From Streptomyces sp. NBC_00250 (GTDB lineage: Bacteria; Actinomycetota; Actinomycetes; Streptomycetales; Streptomycetaceae): a stretch of 64,000 nucleotides of DNA. The notes under the pieces are model-generated. The model was not told the DNA's origin. It saw only the letters and a program-made list of their open reading frames with translations, and made no database searches. Numbering within the stretch: the stretch's first letter is position 1; each line of letters opens with the position of its first letter. The stretch covers positions 2,232,001-2,296,000 of the forward strand of contig NZ_CP108088.1 in NCBI RefSeq assembly GCF_036192275.1, read 5' to 3'. The position numbers were made by a program, and so were the translations under genes. This document shows positions 41,107 through 52,707 of this stretch, piece after piece.

Positions 41107-42390
41107 TCAGGAGACGGGCCGGGAGTCGAGCCAGACGGACTCGAACTCCTCCCGGTACGTCTCGAAAAGTCCGTGATCGCCGTCACGGATCCCCTGCCCG
41201 TGGCGCACCACGTTCCGCCCGCCGCCGCGCAGGACGAGGACGGGGGCCTCCATGCCCCGGGCCCGGCGCAGATAGGACTGCACGACGCCCACCCCGTCCG
41301 GGCCGTCGCCGTCCACCAGGTAGGCGGTGAAGCGGGGGGTCTCGTCGAAGACGTGGATCTGGAAGGCGCCCGGGTCGCGGAGCTTGGAGCGGACCCGGCG
41401 CATGTGCAGGATGTTCATCTCGACCGAGCGGCTCAGTTCGCCCTTCTTCAGGCCGAGTTCGCGCTCGCGGCGCTTGACGGCGCTGCTCGCGGGGTTGAGG
41501 AAGAGCAGCCGGGTCCGGCAGCCGGACTCGGCGAGGCGGACCATGCGGCGGCCCGAGAAGTTCTGCACGAGCAGATTGAGACCTATGCCGGTGGCGTCGA
41601 GGCGGCGGGCCCCGCCGAAGAGGTCCTCGGCGGGCAGCTGCCGCTGGAGCCGGACCCGGTCGGGGTGGACGGAGACCACGTCCGCGTACCGGTCGCCGAC
41701 GAGGTCCTCGACCGCGTCGACGGGCAGCCGGTCGGCGGAGGGCACCCCGGCACCGCTGCCGAGGATCTCCAGGATGCGCGCGGAGGCCCGTTCGGACTGG
41801 GCGAGGACGGTCAGCGACAGGGCCCGGTTGCGGGAGACCACGTTGCGCGTGACCTCCAGCTCGTCCAGGGCCAGCTCGACCTCGCGCCGGTCGTCGAAGT
41901 AGGGCTCGAAGCAGGGCCAGTGCTGGACCATCAGCTCGCGCAGCTGCGGCAGGGTGAGGAAGCTGAGGACGTTGTCGTCGGCGGGGTCGAGCAGATAGCC
42001 CTTGCGCCGCGAGACCTCGCGGACGGCGACCGCCCGCTGCACCCACTCCTGGCCCGCCGGGCCGGCCGCGGCCACCACCCACTCCTCGCCGTGCACGGGT
42101 TCGTACACGGGTCGCAGGACGGCGGCGACCACGGCGCGGAGCCGCTGTTCGACGAGGTTCAGCCAGATGTAGGCCCGTCCGGCGCGCTGGGCGCGGGTGC
42201 GGACCTCGCTCCAGGCCTCGGCGCCCCAGTCGAGCTCCGCTCCGATCTCCACGGGCCGGGCGACGGTGACCGTGCCGGGCGGCACGGCTCCGGGCGGCGC
42301 GACCGCGCCGGGCGGCGCTTCGGAGGGGTCGGCGGGACCCCCCTCGCGACCCTGATCCCCTGGGGGCAGCTCCAGACCTCCCGAGCTCAC
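41107..42390 (-). CDS. SAV_2148-type HEPN-domain protein
   Basis: A 427-residue cytoplasmic protein conserved across Streptomyces and named after SAV_2148. After a Pro/Gly-rich N-terminal tail (1-55) come helix-rich regions with many Arg/Glu pairs, such as YIWLNLVEQRLRAVVAAVLR and RELGLKKGELSRSVEMNILH. HEPN domains often bind nucleic acids or nucleotides, but no Rx4-6H nuclease motif stands out. GTG 42390 is the chosen start, with AAGGCGG upstream. It is separated from the exonuclease by 87 bases on the same strand. The function is unknown. Confidence 0.75.
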   Translation of the reverse strand: MSSGGLELPPGDQGREGGPADPSEAPPGAVAPPGAVPPGTVTVARPVEIGAELDWGAEAWSEVRTRAQRAGRAYIWLNLVEQRLRAVVAAVLRPVYEPVHGEEWVVAAAGPAGQEWVQRAVAVREVSRRKGYLLDPADDNVLSFLTLPQLRELMVQHWPCFEPYFDDRREVELALDELEVTRNVVSRNRALSLTVLAQSERASARILEILGSGAGVPSADRLPVDAVEDLVGDRYADVVSVHPDRVRLQRQLPAEDLFGGARRLDATGIGLNLLVQNFSGRRMVRLAESGCRTRLLFLNPASSAVKRRERELGLKKGELSRSVEMNILHMRRVRSKLRDPGAFQIHVFDETPRFTAYLVDGDGPDGVGVVQSYLRRARGMEAPVLVLRGGGRNVVRHGQGIRDGDHGLFETYREEFESVWLDSRPVS

Positions 42391-42500
42391 CCGCGCACCG
42401 CCTTCTGCTCCTGGACGCCCGTGTCGACCGGTCCGACAACGATCAAGGAAGGGTACTCCGCGAGCGGGAGGCGGTGCAGCAGGATCGTCAGGCTCCTTCC

Positions 42501-43877
42501 TCAACTCCCCAGATCCGGCTGCCCGTTCTGGGAGGCGAGATCGGCCGGAGTGAGCGGATTCATAGCGGTTACGTCCCTGGGCGCGAGCTGGAAGCCCTGC
42601 CAGTGGACCGGCATCGGCTGCTGGTCCTCGTCCCGGGCGATGTGGTGGAACCCGATGTTGACCCAGACGGACGGTTTGGTCAGAGTCTCCCCGTTGACCC
42701 ATTTGTCCACGCTGTCACCGGCGTTGGGCGCGCAGTTGCCGATGTTGTTGCTGGCGAACTTCTCACAGGCACGCGCCTGCGTGAAGTACACGTCGTGCTT
42801 GGTGAATCCGCGCCCGGCGTGGGTGTCGGTGTGGCCGGGGACGATCTCGTACGACCGGGCGTGGCCGTCGGCGTTCTTGCCGGTGCCGCTGACCACCCGC
42901 CACCAGCGCATGTTCTTGGCGTCGCCGGCGAGCTCCTTGGTGACGACGGTGCGCTTGGTCTTCACGGTCGGTCCGCCGCCGCCCGCGGGGGGCGCGGTGA
43001 CGGTGGAGTCGAACTGCTCGATCCGGTCCTTGGTGGAGCCGTCGAGGCCGAAGTCGAGCTTCCAGAAGACGTTGTGGGCGTGGCTGGTGGCGTAGGAGCG
43101 GGCGCCCTTTCCGATGGGCCAGCCGCGGCCGTCGGTGGCGTTGTAGTCGACGGGCGAGAGGCTGCCGGTGGCCCCGACGTTGGCGCCGATGGTGCCGTCG
43201 GCGGAGAAGCGCCACTCGGAGATGTACTCGTACCAGCCGACCTTGTTCACGGTGTAGACGAGCAGGTCCTTGGCCTGCGCCTGGTAGACCTTCGAGCCGG
43301 AGTCGCTGGCCATGCGGTACGCGTGGCCACGCGCCCGCGTGGTGGTGCACAGGCCCTTGATCTGGCCGACCTCGGGCACCTTGACGGTGGTGAGGGTGCC
43401 GCCGGGGCACTCGGCCGGCTTGAGGTTCTGCAGGCCCCAGCCGAAGCCCGCGCCGGTGAGGTCGTCGTACTCGGCGACGCCGTCGTCGTAGGGCACGTGG
43501 ATCTGGGCGAGCCTGGCGCTGGTGAGGACCTTGATGGGCTCCGCGGCACCGGGCGGCTGGTAGGTCACCTTGTCGAGCGTGAGCCCGGCGTCGGTGTCGT
43601 AGCGCCAGCACATGCGCCAGGTGGTGCCGCCGTCGAGCTTCTGCGTGATGCGGTAGGCGTGGGAGCAGTCGGCCTCGGGTGCGACGGGGGTGCGCGTCGG
43701 GGACGGCGGCGGCACCGCCGGGGTGCGCGTCGGGACCGGCGGAGGCGCCGCGACGGCCCCGGTCGCGGGGCCGGTGGCGGCCGTGGCGGTGCCGAGCAGG
43801 ACGGCCGCGGTCAGAACGGCGCCCCGCGTACGGGTGCGCCGCGTTCGTCCGGTGAACAGGCTGCGCTGGGTGGACAT
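42501..43877 (-). CDS. Copper amine oxidase-like catalytic domain protein, secreted
   Basis: A 458-residue exported protein. A signal region ends near AVAAPPP and a Pro/Thr linker follows. The rest matches the catalytic domain of copper amine oxidases: the His-x-His copper pair (TSHAHNVFWKLDFGLDG), the third-His block (GFHHIARDEDQQPMPVHWQG then FQLAPRDVTAMNP) and the topaquinone region (VGWYEYISEWRFSADGTIG). In the family the TPQ Tyr follows Asn (NYD/EY); here it follows Trp (WYEY). The protein is 150-200 residues shorter than full enzymes, and the upstream gene seems to hold the missing N-terminal domains. AGGGAG lies upstream of ATG 43877. Confidence 0.75.
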   Translation of the reverse strand: MSTQRSLFTGRTRRTRTRGAVLTAAVLLGTATAATGPATGAVAAPPPVPTRTPAVPPPSPTRTPVAPEADCSHAYRITQKLDGGTTWRMCWRYDTDAGLTLDKVTYQPPGAAEPIKVLTSARLAQIHVPYDDGVAEYDDLTGAGFGWGLQNLKPAECPGGTLTTVKVPEVGQIKGLCTTTRARGHAYRMASDSGSKVYQAQAKDLLVYTVNKVGWYEYISEWRFSADGTIGANVGATGSLSPVDYNATDGRGWPIGKGARSYATSHAHNVFWKLDFGLDGSTKDRIEQFDSTVTAPPAGGGGPTVKTKRTVVTKELAGDAKNMRWWRVVSGTGKNADGHARSYEIVPGHTDTHAGRGFTKHDVYFTQARACEKFASNNIGNCAPNAGDSVDKWVNGETLTKPSVWVNIGFHHIARDEDQQPMPVHWQGFQLAPRDVTAMNPLTPADLASQNGQPDLGS

Positions 43878-43940
43878 GGGAACGTACTCCCTCGTACGAG
43901 TGCGGCAGGAGAGGCGGCGGGAGAGGACCGGCGGCGGTGG

Positions 43941-44813
43941 TCAGCCGACGCGGGTGACGGTCCTCGCGGAGAGGTCGACGATCAGGTTCCGGGTGTCGAT
44001 CCAGGCCCCGTTGAGGACCTTGCTGACGAGCCGGACGCACCGGTGCTCGCCGCAACGGGCGAGCTGCGGAGGCACGTTCGCCTCGCGATAGGTGCGGTAG
44101 AGGTCGCCGTTGAACCACAACTGGGCGGTGGAGGTGAGCTCCTTGCCGGTGGCGTCCTTGTAGTCCTCCTTGACGCCCTTGCCGAGCGGGCTCGTGAGGA
44201 TCAGCTCCATGGCCTCGCGCAGCTCCTCGGGGTGGACGGAGGGCTGGACCCCGCGCTGCGCACCGGACTTCTCGACCTTCCCCGTGGCGAGGTTGACGGT
44301 CCGGGTGATGAGCTCGTCCCGCGCGTAGTCGTAGAAGCGGACCTCGGCGCGGCGCGTGCCGTCCCCCGGCAGCGGGTCGGCGAGGTCGGTGCCCAGGTGC
44401 TGCGGCCCCCGGCCGCCCTCGACGTTCTGCTGGGCGGCGGCGCCGGGCGGGGTGAGCGCCAGCGACTCGGCCCGGGCGAGCTCGTCGTCGGTGAGCGGGT
44501 CGCTTCCCACGCCCTTCTCCCCCTCGGCCGCCACGGGCGCCACCGTCGCGGGGGGCGGCGCGGCGCCCGGGGCCTGCGCACCGTCGCCGCCCCCCGTACC
44601 GGCCGTGCCCTGCTGTCCCGAAGAACCGGCGGAACCGGCGGAGCCGGCCACGTCGGTGATTCCCCCCGCCCCGACGGCGCCACGGCCGCCCGGCGTGTCG
44701 TCGGCCCCCGCCGAACCCGGCAGGCTGATCGCGATCGCGACGGCGGTTCCCGTCACCGCCATGGCCGCTCCGGCCACCACCTTCCCCAGGTGGCGGCGCG
44801 CTATTTCGTACAC
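43941..44813 (-). CDS. Exported partner with copper-amine-oxidase N2/N3-like domains
   Basis: A 290-residue exported protein. The N-terminus has a twin-Arg-like signal (ARRHLGKVVAGAAMAVTGTA). Residues 40-105 are a Gly/Ala/Ser/Pro linker. The remainder has the two small alpha-beta modules seen before the catalytic domain of copper amine oxidases: RRAEVRFYDYARDELITRTV then GVQPSVHPEELREAMELI, and AQLWFNGDLYRTYREANVPP then NLIVDLSARTVTRVG. Two Cys (RCGEHRC) may form a disulfide. It lies 63 bases upstream of the catalytic-domain gene in the same direction, so the pair may form one split oxidase. The start is GTG 44813 with GGGGAAG. Confidence 0.65.
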   Translation of the reverse strand: MYEIARRHLGKVVAGAAMAVTGTAVAIAISLPGSAGADDTPGGRGAVGAGGITDVAGSAGSAGSSGQQGTAGTGGGDGAQAPGAAPPPATVAPVAAEGEKGVGSDPLTDDELARAESLALTPPGAAAQQNVEGGRGPQHLGTDLADPLPGDGTRRAEVRFYDYARDELITRTVNLATGKVEKSGAQRGVQPSVHPEELREAMELILTSPLGKGVKEDYKDATGKELTSTAQLWFNGDLYRTYREANVPPQLARCGEHRCVRLVSKVLNGAWIDTRNLIVDLSARTVTRVG

Positions 44814-44951
44814 ACTTCCCCCTCATTCCCCCTCTTCGTGTGCGGTCACCCGGTAGGACGGGGCTAAGTCCTAGGAGGTTGCCCCAATTTCGGGCAGGAT
44901 CTGGCCGGAGAACACCCACAAAACCCGGACAGAAGAGGAAGAGTCGTATCC

Positions 44952-47072
<2,121 letters not shown>

Positions 47073-48363
47073 GCTTCCCCACGGGACCGGGCGTCGTCAC
47101 CCGTACCGTCCAGGACAGCAGCGCGCAGGCCACGGCCGCCCCCACCGCCACCGCGAAGGCGGCGGGGGCGCCGTGGCCCTCGGCGAGCCGCCCGGAGACG
47201 GCCAGGGCGAGGGCCTGGCCGCCGACGATCCCGCTGGTGAGGAAGGCCATGGACTCGGCGAGCCGGGTCGCCGGCACGGTCCGTTCGGTGAGTCCGAAGA
47301 CGGTGATGAGGTGCGGGGCGTACGCGGCGCCGAGGACGATCACCACCGCGTAGAGCGCGCCGAGCGAGCCGACGAACGGCAGCGGTACGGAGAGGACGAC
47401 GAGCGCGGCGGTCGCGGTGCGCCAGCGGGTCATGAGCCCGAACCGGGCGGGCACGGCCGCCATGGAGAGACCGACGGCGGCGCTCATCACGCCCATCGCC
47501 GCGTAGACCAGCCCGGCCTGGGCGGGCGCGCCGAGCTCCTCGGTGAGGGCGGTGATCCCGGCCTGCGAGGCGCCGAACATGGCGCCCTGGAGGACCATCG
47601 TGCCGCGCAGGAGGTAGGCCGATCCCGGCAGCCGCGTCCGTTCGGCGGCACCCGATCGGGTGGAGAGGGACGGCTCGGGCGCGGTGGCCCGGACGGTCGG
47701 GTGGAGTGCGAAGGCGGTGCCGCAGGCGGCGAGCAGCAGGGCCGCCAGGAGGAGCGCGGCCGCCGGGTGGGCGAGGGCGGCGGCGAGGCCGACGAGGGCG
47801 GGGCCGAGGACGAAGGACACCTCGTCGAGGGTGCCCTCGAAGGAGAGCACCGTGCCGACGGTCCGGTCGTCCGCGCCGGAGCGGCGGGCGAGGGCCACCG
47901 AGCGGGTCCTGGCGAGCGGTCCGATCTGGGGGACGGTGGCCCCGGCGAGCGCGCCGAGGACCATCAGCCAGGCGGTGGGCGTCCGGGCGAGCGCGGCGAG
48001 GACGAGGGCGGCGACGGCGATCGCGTTGGCGAGGGAGGCCGCGAGGACGACCGAGCGCTGGCCGTGCCGGTCGGTGAGCCGGCCGATGACGGGCCCGGCG
48101 ACGGTCTGTCCCGCCGCGAGCGCGCCGCCCGTGAGCCCGGCCGTGGCGAGGGAGCCGGTCGTCTCGGCGACCAGGAGCAGGCTGCCGAGCTGGCACATGG
48201 CGGTGGGCAGCCGGCCGAGGAAGGAGACCACCGGCAGGGCGGGGCCGAGCAGGGTCAACGTGTCGCGATACATCCGGAGCATCGGGCGAACGTAACGCGA
48301 TGCACACGAACGGGTGCATGAGGCGATGACACAGAAGCCCTCGCGCGGGGTACGTACGTTCGC

Positions 48364-50790
48364 ATGACCTCCCTCCCGTCCGGCTCGGCCTCCGCCCCGA
48401 CCTCCCTCCCGCCCGGCTCGGCCTCCGCCCCGGCCTCCGCCCCGGGCTCCCTCCCGTCCGGTTCCGCGGCCGTCCTCCCCACCGCCACCTACCGGCTCCA
48501 GCTCCAGCCGGAGTTCCCCTTCGCGGCGGCCGAGCGGGCCGTGCCGTACCTCGCGGGGCTCGGGGTCTCGCACCTCCACCTCTCCCCCGTCCTGGAGGCG
48601 GTCCCCGGCTCGACCCACGGCTACGACGTCACCGACCACCGGTCCGTACGGGCCGAACTCGGCGGCGAGGAAGGGCTGCGGACCCTCGCCGCGACCGCGC
48701 GGGCGCACGGGCTCGGGCTCGTCGTCGACCTGGTGCCCAACCACATGGCGGCCTCTCCCCGGCACAACCACGCGCTGCGGGCCGTGCTCCGGGACGGTCC
48801 CGCCTCACCGTTCGCCCGCTGGTTCGACATCGACCGGTCGGCCGGGGACGGCCGGCTGCTCCTCCCGGTGCTGCCCGCGCGGCTCCCGGAGGTACGGGAC
48901 CGGCTGCGGGTGTCCGGCGGAGCGCTGCACCTGGACGGACAGGAGTTCCCGCTGCGGCCGGGCACGGAGGGGCTGCCGCTCGACGAGCTGCTCGACGCCC
49001 AGTGGTACCGGCTCGGCTGGTGGCGGCTGGCCCGCACGGAACTCAACTACCGTCGCTTCTTCACCATTTCGGACCTCATCGGGGTGCGGGTGGAGGACCC
49101 GGAGGTGTTCACGGCGACCCACGCGAAGATCGTCGAACTGGTCGGGGACGGGGTGATCGAGGGACTGCGCATCGACCACCCGGACGGACTCGCCGACCCG
49201 CAGGGCTACTTGGAGGACCTGGCGGCGGCGACCGGCGGGCGCTGCTGGACGGTGGTCGAGAAGATCCTCACCGGGCCGGAGACGCTGCCCGCCGCCTGGC
49301 CGGTCTCCGGCACCACCGGGTACGACGCCCTGCACCACGTCGACGGCGTGTTCACCGACCCGGTCGGGGCCGACGAACTCTCCGATGTCTACCGGGAGTT
49401 CGTGAGCAGGACCGGCGACAGGGGCGGCCGCTGGGAGGCGACCGAGCGGCGCGCCGCGTACGAGGTCGTCGGCCACGACCTGGCCGCCGAGACGGCCGTC
49501 CTGACCAGGATCGCGGAGCGGATCTGCGCCGCCGACCCCGTGCTGCGGGACCACGCGCCCTGGGCGCTGCGCACCGCGATCCGCGAACTCCTCGTCCGGG
49601 TCCCGGTCTACCGCCCGTACCGGACCGGCGGCGAGTCGGTACTGACCCCGGAGGCGGCGCGCGGCGCGAAGGCCGCCTTCGCGGTGCCGGAGGAGGCCGC
49701 GGCGGTCGACGTCGTACGGGACCTGGCACTCGGCACCCTCGGCGACGGGTCCGAGCACCTGGCGTTCCGGGCCCGGTTCGCGCAGACCTCCTCGGCGCTG
49801 CGGGCCAAGTCCGTCGAGGACACGGCCTTCTACCGGTACACCCCGCTGCTCTCGGCGAACGAGGTCGGCGGGGACGCGGGCCGCCCGGCGGTGCCGGTGG
49901 ACGAGTTCCACGCGTACTGCCGGCGGATCTCGCGGGACTGGCCGGGCACCGGCACCGTGCTGTCCACGCACGACACCAAGCGCAGCGCCGATGTCCGGGC
50001 CGCCATCGCGGTCCTGTCCCAGTGCCCGCAGGTGTGGACGGAGCTGCTCGCGGAGGTGTCGGGGGTGCCGGCGCCCGATCCGCACGTGGCCTGGACGGCC
50101 TGGCAGACCGCCTTCGGCTTCGGCACCCCGGACCCGGACCGGCTGGGTCCCGCGATCCTCAAGTCCGTACGGGAGGCGGGGCTTCGGACCAGCTGGACGG
50201 AGCCCGACACGGAGTACGAGCGGGCGGTGGCCGAGTTCGCGGCGGCCGGGCCCGGCCGCATCCCGCTCCGGGCGGCCTCGGAGGCGGCCTTCGCCCTGGA
50301 ACCGCACATCCGGGCGCACGCGCTGGGCGCGCTCCTCACCCAGTTGACGATGCCGGGGGTGCCGGAGCTGTACCAGAACACGGAGCGGGAGTACCGGGCC
50401 CTGGTCGACCCGGACAACCGGGCGCCGTTCACGATGGGCGCGGACGACGATCACACGGCCCTGGTCCGCGCGGCCCTGCGTCTGCGCCGCGAACGCCCTG
50501 CGGCCTTCGGCGCCCGGGGCACCTACGCCCCGCTGACGGCCGAGGGCCCGACGGCCGCCCACTGCCTGGCCTTCAGCCGCTCCGACGAGGTGATCACCGC
50601 CGTCACCCGGCTGCCCCTCCGCCTCTGGGAGGCGGGCGGCTGGCAGGACACGGAGCTGGTCCTGCCGGAGGGCCGCTGGGCCGACGTCCTGGACGGCGTA
50701 CGGGAGTTCACCGGCGGCCCGGCGACGGAGCTCAAGGTGGCGGAGCTGTTCGCGGAGCGGCCGGTGGCGCTGCTGGCGCGGACGGAGTGA
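48364..50790 (+). CDS. treY: Maltooligosyltrehalose synthase
   Basis: An 808-residue GH13 enzyme that converts the reducing-end alpha-1,4 bond of maltodextrins to an alpha,alpha-1,1 bond. Catalytic regions are LGLVVDLVPNHMAASPRHN, VIEGLRIDHPDGLADPQGYL (nucleophile Asp) and TVVEKILTGPE (acid Glu), plus STHDTKRSADVRAA. SVEDTAFYRYTPLLSANEVG is typical of TreY. The N-terminal 38 residues are a low-complexity tail of SGSASAP-like repeats before the family start (TATYRLQLQPEFPFAAAERA). Its product goes to TreZ, encoded 4 kb downstream in the same direction. Confidence 0.92.
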   Translation: MTSLPSGSASAPTSLPPGSASAPASAPGSLPSGSAAVLPTATYRLQLQPEFPFAAAERAVPYLAGLGVSHLHLSPVLEAVPGSTHGYDVTDHRSVRAELGGEEGLRTLAATARAHGLGLVVDLVPNHMAASPRHNHALRAVLRDGPASPFARWFDIDRSAGDGRLLLPVLPARLPEVRDRLRVSGGALHLDGQEFPLRPGTEGLPLDELLDAQWYRLGWWRLARTELNYRRFFTISDLIGVRVEDPEVFTATHAKIVELVGDGVIEGLRIDHPDGLADPQGYLEDLAAATGGRCWTVVEKILTGPETLPAAWPVSGTTGYDALHHVDGVFTDPVGADELSDVYREFVSRTGDRGGRWEATERRAAYEVVGHDLAAETAVLTRIAERICAADPVLRDHAPWALRTAIRELLVRVPVYRPYRTGGESVLTPEAARGAKAAFAVPEEAAAVDVVRDLALGTLGDGSEHLAFRARFAQTSSALRAKSVEDTAFYRYTPLLSANEVGGDAGRPAVPVDEFHAYCRRISRDWPGTGTVLSTHDTKRSADVRAAIAVLSQCPQVWTELLAEVSGVPAPDPHVAWTAWQTAFGFGTPDPDRLGPAILKSVREAGLRTSWTEPDTEYERAVAEFAAAGPGRIPLRAASEAAFALEPHIRAHALGALLTQLTMPGVPELYQNTEREYRALVDPDNRAPFTMGADDDHTALVRAALRLRRERPAAFGARGTYAPLTAEGPTAAHCLAFSRSDEVITAVTRLPLRLWEAGGWQDTELVLPEGRWADVLDGVREFTGGPATELKVAELFAERPVALLARTE

Positions 50791-50819
50791 CGCGGCAGCG
50801 ACGCCCGACCACGACAGAA

Positions 50820-50847
50820 CGGGACGCCCCCTGGAGGGGGCGTCCCG
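50820..50847 (+). terminator. Strong hairpin after treY
   Basis: A perfect 12-bp stem (CGGGACGCCCCC and its complement) closes a TGGA loop 29 bases after the stop. It also faces the convergent secreted-protein gene, which ends at 50867. Confidence 0.88.
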
Positions 50848-50866
50848 TGCGTGCTCCGACCGACCG

Positions 50867-51361
50867 TCAGGAGCGGGAGGCCCGCGAGACCTCGCACTTG
50901 GTGTACTCGGAGCCGTCGCCGGATCCGGGGTAAGGGGTGGTGAGTTCGGCGTTCACGGAGGCGCCCGCCGCGACCGCGACGGCGGTCTTGGTGGCGGTCG
51001 CCGGGACCGCGCTGCCGCCCGCGTCGCCCTTGAACTTCATGGTGATGCTGTAGTCGTAGTCGAGCGCACCGTCGTTCTTCACGGTGACCCGGGCGACGAG
51101 GTTCTTGGTCGCCGGGTCGTACTTGCACTCGTCGATGGTCACGTCGCGGATCGCCTTGTCGGCGCTGCTGGAGCCGCCGGGCAGGGAGCCGCCGGAGGTG
51201 CCCCCGGAGGTGCTGTCGTTGTCGCTGTTGTGGTTGCTGCTGCTCGAACTGCCGGAGCTGCTGGAGCCGCCGCAGCTGCCGCCGTGCGAGCCGCGGGCAC
51301 CGGTCAGGGCGACGACCGCGATGCCGAAGACAGCGATCGCGCGGACATGACGCATCTTCAC
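50867..51361 (-). CDS. Small secreted or surface protein of unknown function
   Basis: A 164-residue exported protein. The signal (MRHVRAIAVFGIAVVALTGA) is followed by a long Ser/Gly/Asn low-complexity linker with a single Cys (GGSC). The linker leads to a compact beta domain (VTIDECKYDPATKNLVARVT, YSITMKFKGDAGG and a final Cys in YTKCEVSRA) that resembles a small immunoglobulin-like fold. Cys in DECKY and TKCEV may pair. GTG 51361 (VKMRHV) follows GGGGATTC; ATG 51355 is equally possible. I do not recognise a family. Confidence 0.68.
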   Translation of the reverse strand: MKMRHVRAIAVFGIAVVALTGARGSHGGSCGGSSSSGSSSSSNHNSDNDSTSGGTSGGSLPGGSSSADKAIRDVTIDECKYDPATKNLVARVTVKNDGALDYDYSITMKFKGDAGGSAVPATATKTAVAVAAGASVNAELTTPYPGSGDGSEYTKCEVSRASRS

Positions 51362-51459
51362 GTTTGAATCCCCGTTGGAAGTGGTAAAGAAAAAGGCGCT
51401 CTTTGACGAGCACACGTCACCCTAGCAGCGGGCGGACGCACACCTTCCCCACCCCGGAA

Positions 51460-52641
51460 TCAGCCACCCGGACGGACGATCAGGCTCCGCGGGGCCCAGG
51501 TGATGAGGCCGGTCCACACCGGGCGGAAGCCGTCGGCGAGGCGGAGCCGGGGCATGGCCGTGAACAGCGCCCGGAGGGCGTACTCGGCCTCCAGACCTGC
51601 CAGGATCACGGCCGGGCAGAAGCCGCTGCCGTAGGTGAGCTGGCCCGGGTCGTCGCGGAGCGGGTCGAAACGGTCCGGCTCGCGGAAGCGCTCCGGATCG
51701 CGCCCGGCCGAGCCGACGAGGAGGGCGACCGACGCGCCCGCCGGGACGACGCCGCCGCTGACCGGGACCTCCGCGCCGGTACGGCGCACCGCGATCTGCA
51801 CGGGCGGGTCCCTGCGCAGCGACTCCGCCCAGGCCCGCCCCACGAGCCCGGCGGGGGCGTCCCGGAGGGCAGCCGTCTGGTCCGGGTCCGAGAGGACGTT
51901 GCCGAGGAAGGACGCCAAGGCCTTCTCCCGTACGGCGATCTGCCCGCCGCACTCCCCGGCGAGCGCCCCGGCCGCCCTGCCCCGTACGAGTCGCATCATG
52001 TCGCGGTAGGGGACGCCGACGGCGGCGGCGACGGTTCCGGCGGGCAGCCAGTGGCAGAAGTCGGCGACCAGGTCGGCCTGCGGCCGTTCGGAGATCCGGC
52101 GGGCCAGCACGTACGCCGTGCGCTCGGTGACCGAGCGCAGGGCCTCCACGTCGACGTCGACATGGGCCCGCGCGCACGGCGGGTCGCCGGGTCGGTGGCC
52201 GTGCGTGAAACGGCTGTCGGTGAGGGCGGTGGCGACGTCCGCGTACCGGCTGAGCACCCAGGCCCGCAGCAGCGGGTCGTAGGTGAGCGGGAACTCCTCG
52301 CGCAGGGTGCGGTGGATGCCGTGCGGGTCCCGCGAGGCGCCGGGGTCGAGGGGGCTCGGGGCGACGGTCCTCGCCCCGGACGTACCGGGCGCGACCGACC
52401 CGACGGGTCCGACGGATCCGGCAGGGCCCGCGGGTCCGCCGGCGGTCGGAGCGGGCGCGGTCCGCCCCCGGCCCCGTACGGGCGCCGCGAGGCCGGCCCG
52501 CAGGAGGGCGTCGGCCTCTCCGTCGGCCATGGGCGTCGCCGGCGCCATGGACGGCAGCCGCGTCCAGGGGTCCCCGGGCGGCACGTCCGCCCGGTCGTTC
52601 CCTATGCCCCGGCCCGGCTCGCGGTTCGGCTCGTCGCTCAT
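51460..52641 (-). CDS. Cytochrome P450-like protein with an altered haem-binding loop
   Basis: A 393-residue P450-fold protein. The K-helix ExxR is present (AWAESLRRDPPVQIAVR) and the PERF-type segment is RFREPDRFDPLRDDPGQL. The haem-Cys loop reads LTYGSGFCPAVILAGLEAE. Compared with FGxGxHxCxG it keeps the Cys and the following helix but lacks two residues, including the His. The I-helix has no recognisable AGxxT motif. The first 100 residues are a Pro/Gly-rich extension. It may be a modified monooxygenase, a peroxygenase-like or a non-catalytic protein. ATG 52641 is used. No ferredoxin or biosynthetic genes are adjacent. Confidence 0.72.
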   Translation of the reverse strand: MSDEPNREPGRGIGNDRADVPPGDPWTRLPSMAPATPMADGEADALLRAGLAAPVRGRGRTAPAPTAGGPAGPAGSVGPVGSVAPGTSGARTVAPSPLDPGASRDPHGIHRTLREEFPLTYDPLLRAWVLSRYADVATALTDSRFTHGHRPGDPPCARAHVDVDVEALRSVTERTAYVLARRISERPQADLVADFCHWLPAGTVAAAVGVPYRDMMRLVRGRAAGALAGECGGQIAVREKALASFLGNVLSDPDQTAALRDAPAGLVGRAWAESLRRDPPVQIAVRRTGAEVPVSGGVVPAGASVALLVGSAGRDPERFREPDRFDPLRDDPGQLTYGSGFCPAVILAGLEAEYALRALFTAMPRLRLADGFRPVWTGLITWAPRSLIVRPGG

Positions 52642-52707
52642 CGCGCCCCCTGTCGATCGGCGGTGGGTGCCGCGGCCGGAGAACGTGGCGCGCGTCCCCA
52701 CAGCCCA

